A stretch of DNA of 64,000 nt from contig CANGBB010000002.1 of the NCBI GenBank assembly GCA_947452065.1, positions 1 through 64,000 of the forward strand, written 5' to 3'. Each line of letters begins with the position of its first letter. The first letter of the stretch is position 1. Shown here piece by piece: positions 40,454 to 50,215 of this stretch. The position numbers were made by a program, and so were the translations under genes. The notes beneath the pieces were generated by a model. It was not told the origin of the DNA and ran no database searches. It saw nothing but the letters and a program-made list of their open reading frames with translations. Source of the stretch: Gammaproteobacteria bacterium. Lineage in GTDB: Bacteria; Pseudomonadota; Gammaproteobacteria; Steroidobacterales; Steroidobacteraceae.

Positions 40454-41931
40454 GCCGTGAAATACTGGTCAACATCACGCCGCGCGAATCACGGGCAGCA
40501 CTCGTCGAAAACGGTGTGCTGCAGGAGCTCTATGTTGAGCGCGCCAACCGTCGCGGGCTGGTCGGCAATCTTTACCGCGGGCGGGTCACACGAGTACTGC
40601 CCGGCATGCAGGCCGCCTTCGTTGAGGTGGGCCTGGAACGCACTGCGTTTCTGCATGCAGCCGACATCCAGTATCCGGCTGATGTACACACGGACGCCGC
40701 GCAGCAGGTGACACCGGCGCCCTCCATCCAGCAACTGGTCACACAGGGCGATGAGTTGCTGGTGCAGGTGCTGAAGGATCCCCTCGGCAGCAAGGGTGCG
40801 CGGCTGACGACCATGATTTCTCTGGCCTCGCGTTTCCTCGTCTTCATGCCGCTCTCCGCCGGTGTTGGTGTCTCGTCACGCATCGAGGAGGAAGCTGAGC
40901 GCGAGAGGCTGCGCGGACTGATGCGTACGCTGCTGGAGACCGAGGGTGAGGCATCCGGCGGTGGATTCATCGTGCGCACGGCAGCCCGCGGCGCACCGCT
41001 GGAGGCGCTCGCGGCCGATCGCATCTATCTGCTGCGGCTTTGGGAGCATGTGCGACGGCGCGAGCGTGTGCCGCCAGGCACGCTGGTGCATGAGGAGCCG
41101 CCGCTGTCGGTGCGCATCCTGCGCGACGAGCTCTCGCCAGAAGTGCGTCGTGTGATGGTCGACTCGCCCGCTGAGTTTGCGCGCATGCGCAGTTTCGCCG
41201 CGGCTTTCATGCCCGAGGCTGCCGAGCGTGTCGAGCTGTATTCCGGAACGCGTCCGATTTTCGACTTGCACGGTGTGGAGGAGGAGATCGGTCGCGCACT
41301 TGAGCGCAAGGTGATGCTGAAGTCCGGCGGTCACATCGTCATCGACCAGACCGAAGCGATGACCACCATTGATGTGAATACCGGTGCATTCGTCGGCACC
41401 AGCAATCAGGAAGATACGGGCTTTCGCACCAACCTCGAGGCCGCAGTGATGGTGGCGCGCCAGCTCCGCCTGCGCAATCTGGGTGGCATCATCATCGTGG
41501 ACTTCATCGATATGCAGGACCCGGGTCATCGCGAACAGCTGCTGGCCGCCTTCCGCGCCGCGCTGGCCGGCGATCGCGCCCAAACGCAGATCGCCAGCGT
41601 TTCCGCGCTCGGACTGGTCGAGATGACCCGCAAGCGCACGCGCGAGAGTCTCGAGCATCTTTTGTGCACACCCTGTCCGAGTTGCGAAGGTCGCGGCTTC
41701 CACAAGAGCGTCGAGACCGTTTGTCACGAGATTTATCGCGAGGCGTTGCGCCAGTCGCGCCAGTTCCGCATCGAGCAGCTGGTGGTGCTGGCCAACCCCG
41801 AGGTCGTCGAGCGGCTACTCGATGAAGAGGCGACGGTGCTCGCCGATCTGGAAGCGCAGGTGGGTAAGCCCATTCGGCTGCAAGCCGAAGCGCTGTATGA
41901 CATTGATCAGTACGACCTGGTGCTGGCATGA
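40450..41931 (+). CDS. rng: Ribonuclease G
   Basis: RNase G matures the 5' end of 16S rRNA. The 493-residue protein has an N-terminal S1 domain (VGNLYRGRVTRVLPGMQAAF), a DNase I-like catalytic domain with NLGGIIIVDFIDM carrying the metal-binding Asp, and the zinc-link CTPCPSCEGRG. The C-terminal scaffold of RNase E is absent, so it is RNase G rather than E. ATGA overlaps join it to maf and to the nitrilase gene. The yhdP gene usually found between rng and tldD is not here. Confidence 0.96.
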   Translation: MSREILVNITPRESRAALVENGVLQELYVERANRRGLVGNLYRGRVTRVLPGMQAAFVEVGLERTAFLHAADIQYPADVHTDAAQQVTPAPSIQQLVTQGDELLVQVLKDPLGSKGARLTTMISLASRFLVFMPLSAGVGVSSRIEEEAERERLRGLMRTLLETEGEASGGGFIVRTAARGAPLEALAADRIYLLRLWEHVRRRERVPPGTLVHEEPPLSVRILRDELSPEVRRVMVDSPAEFARMRSFAAAFMPEAAERVELYSGTRPIFDLHGVEEEIGRALERKVMLKSGGHIVIDQTEAMTTIDVNTGAFVGTSNQEDTGFRTNLEAAVMVARQLRLRNLGGIIIVDFIDMQDPGHREQLLAAFRAALAGDRAQTQIASVSALGLVEMTRKRTRESLEHLLCTPCPSCEGRGFHKSVETVCHEIYREALRQSRQFRIEQLVVLANPEVVERLLDEEATVLADLEAQVGKPIRLQAEALYDIDQYDLVLA

Positions 41932-42764
41932 CGGCAGATCGCTCCGGTGCGGTGGTGGCCGCTATTCAGATGACATCGGGCACGGACGTGTCTGAAAATC
42001 TGCGTACCGCCGAACGGCTGCTGCGGCTTGCGGCAGCGGAGCGGGGCGCAAGCGTCGCTGTGCTGCCGGAGAATTTTTCCATCATGGCGCGCGACGATGC
42101 CGGGCGACAGGCCGTTGCCGAGGAAGAGGGTGCCGGTCCCGTGCAGGAGTTCCTCGCACGCATTGCCGCAGCGGAGAAGCTGTGGATCGTAGCCGGCACC
42201 ACGCCATTGCGGCGCGCCGGCGAGGTGCGTCTGGCCACGGCCTGTATGGTCTACGATGCCTCTGGCAGCCGTGTCGCACGCTACGACAAGATTCATCTCT
42301 TCGATGTGGATCTTCCCGAGAAGGGCGAGAGCTACCGCGAATCGGCGCATTTCGCCCCTGGTAACGAAGTGGTGGTCGTGGACACACCGGCCGGGCGGCT
42401 GGGTCTGTCGGTCTGCTATGACATGCGCTTTCCCGAACTCTATCGTGCGTTGTCCGCCGCCGGTGCCGACTGGTTCACGATGCCCGCGGCCTTCACCGTG
42501 CCCACGGGTCAGGCGCACTGGGAGACACTACTGCGAGCCCGCGCCATCGAAAACCTCTGCCATGTGGTGGCGGCGGGGCAGTGGGGCGCGCATCCGAATG
42601 GACGCAGCACCTGGGGACACAGCATGATTGTCGACCACTGGGGTCGCGTGCTCACCGAACTGGCAACCGGCGAGGGTGTCACCGCGGCCCGCATTGATAT
42701 CGCGGCGCAACTTGAGGCGCGGCGCGCTTTCCCGGCGCTGACGCACCGCGTTCTGGATCGATGA
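41928..42764 (+). CDS. Carbon-nitrogen hydrolase (Nit2/deaminated-glutathione amidase-like)
   Basis: A 278-residue nitrilase-superfamily amidase. The catalytic triad is visible as Glu in [10 protein letters not shown], Lys in [13 protein letters not shown] and Cys in [16 protein letters not shown]. The sequence around the Cys and the short N-terminus match the Nit1/Nit2 group (deaminated glutathione or omega-amidase repair enzymes). Substrate is inferred from the subgroup only. Overlaps rng by 4 nt and lies just before tldD, forming a maf-rng-nit-tldD operon. Confidence 0.92.
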   Translation: MTADRSGAVVAAIQMTSGTDVSENLRTAERLLRLAAAERGASVAVLPENFSIMARDDAGRQAVAEEEGAGPVQEFLARIAAAEKLWIVAGTTPLRRAGEVRLATACMVYDASGSRVARYDKIHLFDVDLPEKGESYRESAHFAPGNEVVVVDTPAGRLGLSVCYDMRFPELYRALSAAGADWFTMPAAFTVPTGQAHWETLLRARAIENLCHVVAAGQWGAHPNGRSTWGHSMIVDHWGRVLTELATGEGVTAARIDIAAQLEARRAFPALTHRVLDR

Positions 42765-42792
42765 GCGTTCGATGACTGAGCTGGAGACGAAC

Positions 42793-44259
42793 ATGAGCAC
42801 CGACAATCTGCGGAGCGTGAATCAGGATCCGATGGCGCTGGCGCGCGCCAACATCCTCGCCCCGGCCGGTCTCGATGAAAGCCGCATCGGCCGGGCGCTG
42901 GACATGGTGCTCGGTCATGCCATCGATGAAGCCGACCTGTATTTCCAGCTCTCGCAGGAAGAGTCCTGGGCGCTTGAGGATGGCATCGTCAAGGATGGCA
43001 GCTCGAGCATCGAACAGGGCGTGGGCCTGCGCGCGCTCGCTGGTGAACGCACCGGTTTCGCCTACTCCGATGAGATCGTGATGCCGGCGCTGGAGGAAGT
43101 GGCGCGCGCGGCACGGGCCATTGCCCAGCGTGGTCAGCAGGGCGCGGTGCAGGCCTGGCATCAGGTCAGTGGCCACCATCTGTATCTACCGATCGATCCG
43201 GTGCACACGCTCAGCGACACGGACAAGGTGGCTTGGCTCGAGCGTATCGATCGCGAGACTCGGGCCATGGACCCGCGCGTCAAACAGGTCATGGCCAGTG
43301 TGCATGCGGTGCATGAGCAGGTGCTGGTCGCTTCAAGCACCGGAACGCTGGCCGCCGATGTGCGACCGCTGGTGCGCATCAATGTCTCGGTGATCGTCGA
43401 GCAGAATGGCCGGCGTGAACAAGGGTATTGCGGCGCCGGCGGCCGTTACACGCTGCAGGAACTGGTCAGCGGCGAGCGTCCCCTGCAACTGGCGCGCGAG
43501 GCGGTGCGTCAGGCGCTGGTAAATCTGGAAGCGGTCGATGCACCGGCCGGCACCATGACCGTGGTGCTCGGACCCGGCTGGCCTGGCGTGCTGCTGCACG
43601 AGGCCATCGGCCACGGACTCGAAGGTGATTTCAATCGCAAGAAAACCTCGGCCTTCAGTGGTCGCATTGGCGAGCGTGTGGCCAGTCCGGGCTGCACCAT
43701 CGTCGATGACGGCACGCTGGCCAATCGTCGCGGCTCGCTGAACATCGATGACGAGGGAACGCCCACACGCTGCACCACGTTGATCGAAGATGGGGTGCTG
43801 CGCGGCTACCTGCAGGATCGGCTCAATGCGCGTCTGATGGGCACGGTGTCCACCGGCAACGGCCGACGCGAGAGCTACGCCAGCGTCGTGCTACCGCGTA
43901 TGACGAACACCTACATGCTGCCCGGACCCTACGATCCGCAAGAGATCATCCGCTCCGTGGATCGCGGCATCTATGCAGTGAACTTCGGCGGCGGTCAGGT
44001 CGACATCACCTCGGGCAAGTTCGTGTTCTCTGCCAGCGAGGCCTACCTGATCGAGAACGGTCGCATCGGCGCGCCCATCCGCGGCGCCACGCTGATCGGC
44101 AACGGCCCGGATGTGCTGACGCGCGTGAAGATGGTGGGGAACGATCTCAAGCTCGACGACGGTGTGGGCACCTGCGGCAAGGATGGGCAGAGCGTGCCGG
44201 TGGGTGTGGGTCAGCCCACGCTGCGCGTCGATGAACTCACGGTGGGCGGCACGGCCTGA
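42793..44259 (+). CDS. tldD: Metalloprotease TldD
   Basis: TldD forms a heterodimer with PmbA (TldE), also in this window, and degrades unfolded peptides; it processes microcins in E. coli. The zinc motif HEAIGH is in [20 protein letters not shown]. Other family segments are [19 protein letters not shown] and [23 protein letters not shown] 42793 is preferred because CTGGAG is 7 nt upstream; an ATG at 42772 would add seven residues. The product has 488 residues. Confidence 0.95.
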   Translation: MSTDNLRSVNQDPMALARANILAPAGLDESRIGRALDMVLGHAIDEADLYFQLSQEESWALEDGIVKDGSSSIEQGVGLRALAGERTGFAYSDEIVMPALEEVARAARAIAQRGQQGAVQAWHQVSGHHLYLPIDPVHTLSDTDKVAWLERIDRETRAMDPRVKQVMASVHAVHEQVLVASSTGTLAADVRPLVRINVSVIVEQNGRREQGYCGAGGRYTLQELVSGERPLQLAREAVRQALVNLEAVDAPAGTMTVVLGPGWPGVLLHEAIGHGLEGDFNRKKTSAFSGRIGERVASPGCTIVDDGTLANRRGSLNIDDEGTPTRCTTLIEDGVLRGYLQDRLNARLMGTVSTGNGRRESYASVVLPRMTNTYMLPGPYDPQEIIRSVDRGIYAVNFGGGQVDITSGKFVFSASEAYLIENGRIGAPIRGATLIGNGPDVLTRVKMVGNDLKLDDGVGTCGKDGQSVPVGVGQPTLRVDELTVGGTA

Positions 44260-44324
44260 AAGCCCTCGCCGCCGCGAGCCCGCGTGCCAGAATACGCATT
44301 CCCTTCGCTACTTCCGGATCCATC

Positions 44325-44729
44325 ATGAGCAGCCAGCCCGCAGCGTCCAGCACCGTGCAGATCGACACCGTCACGATGCATACGGATGCGCGTGGCGCGG
44401 TGTTCGAGCCCATCGATGTCGCGGGACTGGCCGCGCAGCGCAATACGCATGTGGTGATCTCTGAGCCGGGCGTCGTGCGTGGCAATCATCGTCACGGCTT
44501 GGGCCAGGAGCTGACGGTGGTGGTGGGTCCGGCCGAAGTGCGCTACCGCGAGGCCGGCGTCGTTCATTCGGTGCAGGTGCCAGCGGGAGTCGCGCAGCGC
44601 TTCGTTTTCCCAGCCGGCGTGTCGCATGCCTATCGCAACCCAGGACCGGGCGTGATGATCCTCGCGTCCTTCAATACCGAAGTACACGATCCCGCGCAGC
44701 CGGACGTGGAGCGCGACGTTCTGTTCTAG
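44325..44729 (+). CDS. Cupin-fold protein
   Basis: The 134-residue protein is a single cupin domain with VVISEPGVVRGNHRHGLGQE, whose HxH..E pattern (His-Arg-His, then Glu) suits a bound metal, and the second motif FVFPAGVSHAYRNPGPGVM. It resembles the small RmlC-like sugar-isomerase/FdtA group more than dioxygenases, but the substrate cannot be deduced. It lies between tldD and a convergent purK; a CAGAAT box at about 44288 could be its -10. Confidence 0.75.
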   Translation: MSSQPAASSTVQIDTVTMHTDARGAVFEPIDVAGLAAQRNTHVVISEPGVVRGNHRHGLGQELTVVVGPAEVRYREAGVVHSVQVPAGVAQRFVFPAGVSHAYRNPGPGVMILASFNTEVHDPAQPDVERDVLF

Positions 44730-44824
44730 CACTGCTGCGAATCCCGCAGCGCGTTCGCTGGCAAAGCGGCGGACTATCCGGTCGATCGCCGGTGATTCAT
44801 CGACTATTCAGAGCTATGTTCATC

Positions 44825-44839
44825 GCGTGATGATCACGC
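44825..44839. repeat. Palindrome between convergent cupin and purK genes
   Basis: GCGTGAT-G-ATCACGC has perfect 7-bp arms. It lies in the 198-bp gene-free gap between the 3' ends of the cupin and purK genes. Apart from this and a small CTGCTGCAGCAG palindrome (44881-44895 area), I see no gene or U-rich terminator in the gap. Confidence 0.5.
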
Positions 44840-44927
44840 TCGCCGGACGAACGCCAGGGACGGCCGACCGGCCGATGGGTTCCTGCTGCAGCAGGGGCTC
44901 GTCGCCGTACCGGCTCCAGCTCTGCTT

Positions 44928-46076
44928 TCAGAGCAGGCCGCTGAGCTCCGGGTACAGTGACTTAAGCAAGCGGTGCAACTGCTGATCGCGCTCTTTGCTC
45001 GACGCACAGACCACAGTCACATGCCCGACCTTGCGCCCCGGCCGCGGCTCCTTGCCGTAGTCATGCAGATGCACATCCGGCAATGCCAGCAGCGGTGATT
45101 TTTCGGGCACCGCGCCGATCAGATTCACCATGCCTGCATGGCCGCGCGGTGTCGTGGCGCCCAGCGGCAGCCCGGCCACAGCACGAACATGATTCTCGAA
45201 CTGGCTGGTGGCCGCACCCTCGATGGTCCAGTGACCCGAGTTATGGACCCGCGGGGCCATCTCGTTGGCGACCAGGCGACCGCCGCGTACAAAAAATTCC
45301 ACGGCCAGCACACCGACATAGTCCAGCGCTGTGAGCAGTGCGCGCAGATGACGCCGGGCCGCGCGTTCCAAAGCGACGTCGTGCCATGGCGCTGCGGTGA
45401 CCCGCAGGATGCCGGCGTGGTGCACATTGCGACTCAGCGGATAAAACGCCAACTCACCGTCGCGCCCTCGGGCGGCGATACAGGAGACTTCGTAGTCAAA
45501 CGGAATGAAGCCTTCATACAACAGCGGCACGGCACCCATGGCCTGCCAGGCCGCGTCGGCATCGGCTGCAGTGCGGATAACGGCCTGACCCTTGCCGTCA
45601 TAGCCCATGCGGCGGGTCTTCAGTACACCGGGCAGGCCGATGTCACGCAGCGCACGGTGCAGCGCGGCGCGCGAATTCACGGCCGCATAGTGCGTGGTGG
45701 GAATTCGCAGTCGATCGAACAGGCGCTTTTCCGACAAACGATCCTGCGCGGCTGCCAGGGCCCGGAGCGGCGGTGAAACGCGCACAGCGCTGCCACGCGT
45801 GGCCTTGCGCAGCGCCGGCACAGAAATGTTCTCCCAGTCGAAGCTGATCACACCACTGCGTCGTGCGAGTTCAGCGAGCATCGCAGGATCCGTGAATTCG
45901 CCCACCAGGCTGGTGGCCACCTGTGCGGCCGGCGTATCGCCGCTGCGATCGAGGAACAGGAAATCCAGGCCCAGCGGGTAGCCGGCCAGCGCCATCATGC
46001 GGCCGAGCTGGCCACCGCCGACGATGCCAATGGTGGAGGGCGCGCCTGCGCGCGCGCCGCGCCGTCGCTGGCTCAT
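44928..46076 (-). CDS. purK: 5-(Carboxyamino)imidazole ribonucleotide synthase
   Basis: PurK is the ATP-grasp enzyme that makes N5-CAIR from AIR and bicarbonate in purine synthesis. The 382-residue protein begins with a Rossmann-like [21 protein letters not shown] and contains [25 protein letters not shown], the ATP-grasp metal and phosphate-binding segment, and [17 protein letters not shown]. It is translationally coupled to purE (ATGA overlap). Confidence 0.97.
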   Translation of the reverse strand: MSQRRRGARAGAPSTIGIVGGGQLGRMMALAGYPLGLDFLFLDRSGDTPAAQVATSLVGEFTDPAMLAELARRSGVISFDWENISVPALRKATRGSAVRVSPPLRALAAAQDRLSEKRLFDRLRIPTTHYAAVNSRAALHRALRDIGLPGVLKTRRMGYDGKGQAVIRTAADADAAWQAMGAVPLLYEGFIPFDYEVSCIAARGRDGELAFYPLSRNVHHAGILRVTAAPWHDVALERAARRHLRALLTALDYVGVLAVEFFVRGGRLVANEMAPRVHNSGHWTIEGAATSQFENHVRAVAGLPLGATTPRGHAGMVNLIGAVPEKSPLLALPDVHLHDYGKEPRPGRKVGHVTVVCASSKERDQQLHRLLKSLYPELSGLL

Positions 46077-46567
46077 GGAGCGTTGCGCGGGTCTGCGCCG
46101 GCCAGGACGCGCGCGGTCTGCGATGCGCGGAACTCCGCCAGTGCCGAGGCGATGCGTGCGTCGTTGCCGGCGAGGATGGCGGCTGCAAACAGGGCTGCGT
46201 TGGTCGCGCCCGCCGAGCCGATGGCGAAAGTGGCCACCGGAATGCCAGCAGGCATTTGCACGATGGACAGGAGCGAATCCATACCGTTGAGCGCGCGTGA
46301 CTGCACGGGTACGCCCAGCACGGGCAGCGCTGTCTTGGAAGCGGTCATGCCAGGCAGGTGCGCTGCACCGCCGGCACCGGCGATGATCACCCGCAGGCCG
46401 CGCTCAGCCGCTGAGCCGGCGTAGTCGAACAACAGGTCAGGTGTGCGGTGCGCGGACACGACGCGGGTCTCGTGCGGAATGCCGAGCGCATCGAGAGTTT
46501 CCGAGGCGGGCCGCAGCGTCTCCCAGTCCGAGCTGGAGCCCATGATGATGCCGACGAGAGGCTTCAT
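46073..46567 (-). CDS. purE: 5-(Carboxyamino)imidazole ribonucleotide mutase
   Basis: PurE converts N5-CAIR to CAIR. The 164-residue protein has [13 protein letters not shown] and [16 protein letters not shown] with the catalytic His of class I PurE, then [14 protein letters not shown]. Overlaps both purK and the upstream darP by 4 nt, making a darP-purE-purK unit read leftwards. Confidence 0.97.
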   Translation of the reverse strand: MKPLVGIIMGSSSDWETLRPASETLDALGIPHETRVVSAHRTPDLLFDYAGSAAERGLRVIIAGAGGAAHLPGMTASKTALPVLGVPVQSRALNGMDSLLSIVQMPAGIPVATFAIGSAGATNAALFAAAILAGNDARIASALAEFRASQTARVLAGADPRNAP

Positions 46568-46926
46568 CGCGGCAGTTTAGCACGCGGGCGCCAGTCGCCC
46601 GAGCGTGTCTCCAAGGCCCGCTCGATCGGCTCGGTATCCAGTCGCCGCATCAGCTTGCCAATGTACTGGCGTGCCCGTGCCTGGGCCGGCGTCGGCCCCA
46701 GCCGCCGCGCATCGCGTACGGCCTCGAGCAATTCCTCCGGCAGATTCAGCGCGACCAGATCGGGCTCGCGCAGTTCGAGCAGTCTTTCGCCCAGTTTCTG
46801 GGCCGCTTCAGCGGCGCGCTTGCGCGCCGAACGACTGGGGCGCTCCTCCGCCTCCGCGGCGGGATCGTCGCTGGCGGCGGTCGGGTCGGCCTCGTCGGGC
46901 GTGAATTCGTATCGGTTGCGACTCAT
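46564..46926 (-). CDS. Short DarP/YjgA-like ribosome-associated protein
   Basis: DarP is a dual-action 50S assembly protein in E. coli (183 residues). The 120-residue product matches its N-terminal half: a Lys/Arg/Ala helix ([22 protein letters not shown]) split at the turn, then [10 protein letters not shown]-like and [20 protein letters not shown] segments. It stops soon after, lacking the C-terminal helical half. I see no missing piece in another frame; purE begins at once. Start ATG 46926 ([12 protein letters not shown]) preferred over an upstream codon seven residues earlier. Confidence 0.75.
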   Translation of the reverse strand: MSRNRYEFTPDEADPTAASDDPAAEAEERPSRSARKRAAEAAQKLGERLLELREPDLVALNLPEELLEAVRDARRLGPTPAQARARQYIGKLMRRLDTEPIERALETRSGDWRPRAKLPR

Positions 46927-46985
46927 GCGGGGGTCCGTTGCCTGCACTGCTACAATTCTGCCCGACTCTCACGCAGTGTGCGCCC

Positions 46986-48329
46986 ATGAATACTTCTCTC
47001 GAAGCCGACCGCATCCCAGAGCTCAGCGCCGTCGTGGCGGCCGCGCTTGAGGCGGCGCGTCGCCAGGGCGCCACGCAGGCCGAGGCCAGTGTTGGCATGC
47101 AGCAGGGGCTCACCGCCACCGTGCGGCTGGGGCAGGTCGACACCATCGAGTACCACCGCGACCGCGGCCTGGCTGTCACGGTGTACATGGGGCATCGCAA
47201 GGGTTCGGCCAGCACCGCCGATCTGCGCCCGGAAGCCGTCGTCGAGACGGTCACCAAGGCCTGCAGCATCGCGCGCTATACGGCCGAGGATCCCTGCGCC
47301 GGACTGGCTGATCCCGAGCGCCTGGCCCGTGAATTTCCGGACCTCGATATCGATCATCCCTGGCACATCGAGCCCGACCGCGCGGTGGAGCTGGCACGCG
47401 AGTGCGAAGCGGCTGGGCGTGCCGATCAACGCATCAGCAACTCCGAGGGCGCCTCGCTCTCCTCGCATCGTGCGCTGCGCGTCTATGGCAATACGCTCGG
47501 CTTTCTCGCTGGCTTCCCCAGCACCAGCCACAGCATCAGTTGTTCTCTCATCGCGGAAGGCGACGGGCAGATGCAGCGCGACGACTGGCATACCGTGGCG
47601 CGCTGCGCCGATGACATGGAGTCGCCCACTGCGGTGGGACGCCGCGCCGCCGAGCGCACCGTGGCACGCCTTGGCGCGCGACGCCTGGACACGCGCCGAC
47701 TCCCGGTGCTCTTCGCACCGGAAATCGCCCGCGGCCTCTACGGCCACTTCCTCGGTGCCATTCGTGGCGCCAGCCAGTATCGTCACAGCTCGTTCCTGCT
47801 CGGTGCCGCAGGTCAGCAGGTGTTCCCGGAATTCATGCATATGAGCGAGCGGCCGCATCTGCCGCGCGCTCTGGCCAGCGCACCCTTTGATCTGGAAGGC
47901 GTGGCCACCCGCGATCGCGAGCTGATTCGCGCCGGGGTGCTGGATGGCTATATCTGCGGCACCTATTCCGCGCGTCGACTCGGCATCGCCACCACCGGCA
48001 ATGCCGGTGGTATCCACAATCTGCTGGTGCATGCGCCAGCTGTCGAACGCAGTTTTCCGCAGCTCCTGCAGCAGCTGGGCACCGGGCTGCTGGTCACAGA
48101 GTTGATGGGGCAGGGCGTCAATCCCGTCACCGGCGACTACTCGCGCGGCGCCAGCGGCTTTTATGTCGAGGGCGGGGCCATCGCCTTCCCGGTGCATGAG
48201 GTGACGATCGCCGGCAACCTGCGCGATATGTATCGGCGCATCGTTGCCGTTGGCAATGATGTCGACATTCAGGGCAGCGTGCGTTGCGGATCGGTCCTCA
48301 TCGAGGACATGAGCATCGCCGGCACCTGA
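46986..48329 (+). CDS. pmbA: Metalloprotease PmbA (TldE)
   Basis: PmbA is the non-catalytic or regulatory partner of TldD. The 447-residue protein has YRHRGLAVTVYMGHRKGSAST-like N-terminal features and the C-terminal NPVTGDYSRGASGFYVEGGAIAFPV, both diagnostic (each split here). It lacks the HExxxH of TldD. ATG 46986 starts after GCGCCC without a clear Shine-Dalgarno; a TACAAT box lies at 46951-46956. Divergent from darP, which is its usual neighbour in many gammaproteobacteria. Confidence 0.95.
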   Translation: MNTSLEADRIPELSAVVAAALEAARRQGATQAEASVGMQQGLTATVRLGQVDTIEYHRDRGLAVTVYMGHRKGSASTADLRPEAVVETVTKACSIARYTAEDPCAGLADPERLAREFPDLDIDHPWHIEPDRAVELARECEAAGRADQRISNSEGASLSSHRALRVYGNTLGFLAGFPSTSHSISCSLIAEGDGQMQRDDWHTVARCADDMESPTAVGRRAAERTVARLGARRLDTRRLPVLFAPEIARGLYGHFLGAIRGASQYRHSSFLLGAAGQQVFPEFMHMSERPHLPRALASAPFDLEGVATRDRELIRAGVLDGYICGTYSARRLGIATTGNAGGIHNLLVHAPAVERSFPQLLQQLGTGLLVTELMGQGVNPVTGDYSRGASGFYVEGGAIAFPVHEVTIAGNLRDMYRRIVAVGNDVDIQGSVRCGSVLIEDMSIAGT

Positions 48330-48338
48330 GTCCAGCGC

Positions 48339-49640
48339 TCAGGAGTTCAGCAGCTCGCCCAGCGTGCGTTCGCCGCACTGCGCGCGCCATACAGTATCCA
48401 GTTCATCGCAGAGCGTGCTGACAGCCGCGGGTGGTGACCAGCTCACCTTGCCTGACTCCGACAGGCTGTGTCGCGCCGCTGCCAGTGCATCGGCCACACG
48501 CGTTTCCGCCAGCGCACAGGTCGGGGATAGCCATCCGTCCTCTGTGCTCGCCAGCAACCCGGCGCCTTCCAGTGCGGCCACGCTGCGCGCAACCAGAACA
48601 CCCGGCAGCTGCAATTCACTCGCCAGTGCGTCCACCGTCCAGTGCGGTTCGTTGTGTCGCTGGCGCCGGGCTGCAAGGTACAGAATGCTCAGCGTCAGCT
48701 GCTCCTGCTCGCTGCCAGACAACTGCGGCTCGATCATGCCAATGCGCAGATACGCCGGGTTCTGCGTATAGAACGACAACTGCGCGCCCAGCAGCAGAAT
48801 CACCCAGCTCAGATACGTCCAGACCAGCGAAGCCATCACGATAGCCAGTCCGGCGTAGACCATGGTCCAGCGCGTCGACAGCAGCACGAAGGCGGTGAAC
48901 AACCGGCCGACAATCGCCCACAGCACACCGGCTGCCACAGCGCCGCAAAGCGCCGCGCGCCAGCGCACCGGGGTGTTGGGTGCCACGCGATAGATCATTG
49001 TGAACAGCGTGGTCATGATCAGTAATGGCGCGATCGCCACAGCCACCTGATGCAGACCGATGCGACTGGATTCGCCGAGCATCAGCTGCGAGGCGCCAAT
49101 GATCGGACCCAGCAGCAGCGGCCCGATCACCAGCAAGCCCAGATATTCGGCTACGCGCCGGCCAAAGCTGCGCGCCTGTGTGACATGCCAGACGAAGTTC
49201 AGGCTGTCCTCGACCTTCTTCAGTGCGCCGAATAGTGTCCACAACAACAGTGCCAGACCCACCGCACCCACGAGTCCGGCGCGGACGTTCTCCGCAAAGC
49301 TCATCACTTGCTGGGTCAGCGGCGCCGCTGCATCGCCCATCGGGCGGAAGAACTCCAGAATCAGCGGTTCGAGTTCGCGGTGCACACCGAAGAAACGCAG
49401 GATCGCAAAACTCAATGCCAGCAGCGGCACGATCGCCAGCAGCGTTGCGTAAACCAGACCCATGGCGTGCAGGTTGAGCTGACCGCCCAACAGATCGCGC
49501 AATAGGGCGTAAGCAAACTGCAGCGATCGCCGCACCGGCCCGATGCGCTTGGCATCGGGCGGCACGCCGAACACCCAGCTTTCGATTTGCCGGCGCGGAC
49601 GGTCCCATCGGCGACTGTACCGAGCCGGTTGCAAGCGCAT
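48339..49640 (-). CDS. YihY/RNase BN-like membrane protein with C-terminal winged-helix-like region
   Basis: The 433-residue protein has six hydrophobic segments in residues about 40-290, typical of the YihY/virulence factor BrkB family, with the conserved SQLMLGESSRI and VLLGAQLSFYTQN. The last 120 residues are hydrophilic (WTVDALASELQLPGVLVARSV) and resemble a winged-helix domain found in the long form of this family. Function unknown despite its old RNase BN label. ATG 49640 overlaps the stop of the DUF2058 gene (TGATG). Confidence 0.88.
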   Translation of the reverse strand: MRLQPARYSRRWDRPRRQIESWVFGVPPDAKRIGPVRRSLQFAYALLRDLLGGQLNLHAMGLVYATLLAIVPLLALSFAILRFFGVHRELEPLILEFFRPMGDAAAPLTQQVMSFAENVRAGLVGAVGLALLLWTLFGALKKVEDSLNFVWHVTQARSFGRRVAEYLGLLVIGPLLLGPIIGASQLMLGESSRIGLHQVAVAIAPLLIMTTLFTMIYRVAPNTPVRWRAALCGAVAAGVLWAIVGRLFTAFVLLSTRWTMVYAGLAIVMASLVWTYLSWVILLLGAQLSFYTQNPAYLRIGMIEPQLSGSEQEQLTLSILYLAARRQRHNEPHWTVDALASELQLPGVLVARSVAALEGAGLLASTEDGWLSPTCALAETRVADALAAARHSLSESGKVSWSPPAAVSTLCDELDTVWRAQCGERTLGELLNS

Positions 49641-50179
49641 CACCAAGTCAGATCGTCGGGCACCACATGGTCCCGGTAAGGATCGTCCTCCGCCGGCGTG
49701 GCAGGTTGTGCCGTATCACCCGACGTGACGATGGCCTCGGGATGCAGTTCGCGAATGCGCGCTGCCGCTGCGGCTGGCACCAGATCGTAGGTATCGCTGC
49801 AATGAACGATCAGCACTTCGCCACGCGCAATCTGGGCACGCAGCGCCGGTGTGACCGTGATGCGGCGGATCCGGCCGCCGGCAACGAAGTTGTACTGGTC
49901 ATCACCCGTGGCGCGTGGCAAACAGGCCGCGTCAATCATCTGTCGCAGTTGCGCGATGCGTGCGCGACGCTGCGCCTTTTCCTGCTGCTTACGATTCAGC
50001 TCCTGGTCCCGTGCGAATTTCTCAGCCTGAGCGCGCTGCGCAGCAAGCGTAGTGTCTGGAACGGGAGGCGGCTGGTTGCGCTGTGCCTTGGGCGGTCGTG
50101 CCGGACGTGTGTTGTCCTTCGGCTGCTTCTTTGGCGCAAGGCCGGCGGCGATCAACTGATCGCGCAGGGAGAGGCTCAT
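49640..50179 (-). CDS. DUF2058 (YaiL-like) protein
   Basis: The 179-residue protein begins MSLSLRDQLIAAGLAPKKQ, the hallmark of DUF2058/YaiL proteins (polynucleotide-associated, function unknown). Residues 20-80 are a Lys/Arg/Gln/Pro-rich helical stretch likely to bind nucleic acid, followed by a globular end with VIVHCSDTYDLVPAAAAARI (approximate). Start 50179 is used since three upstream residues are not part of the family. Co-directional with yihY. Confidence 0.88.
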   Translation of the reverse strand: MSLSLRDQLIAAGLAPKKQPKDNTRPARPPKAQRNQPPPVPDTTLAAQRAQAEKFARDQELNRKQQEKAQRRARIAQLRQMIDAACLPRATGDDQYNFVAGGRIRRITVTPALRAQIARGEVLIVHCSDTYDLVPAAAAARIRELHPEAIVTSGDTAQPATPAEDDPYRDHVVPDDLTW

Positions 50180-50215
50180 CGGGTGCAATCCTCGTGGGTC
50201 TAGTCGCAGAAAAGA

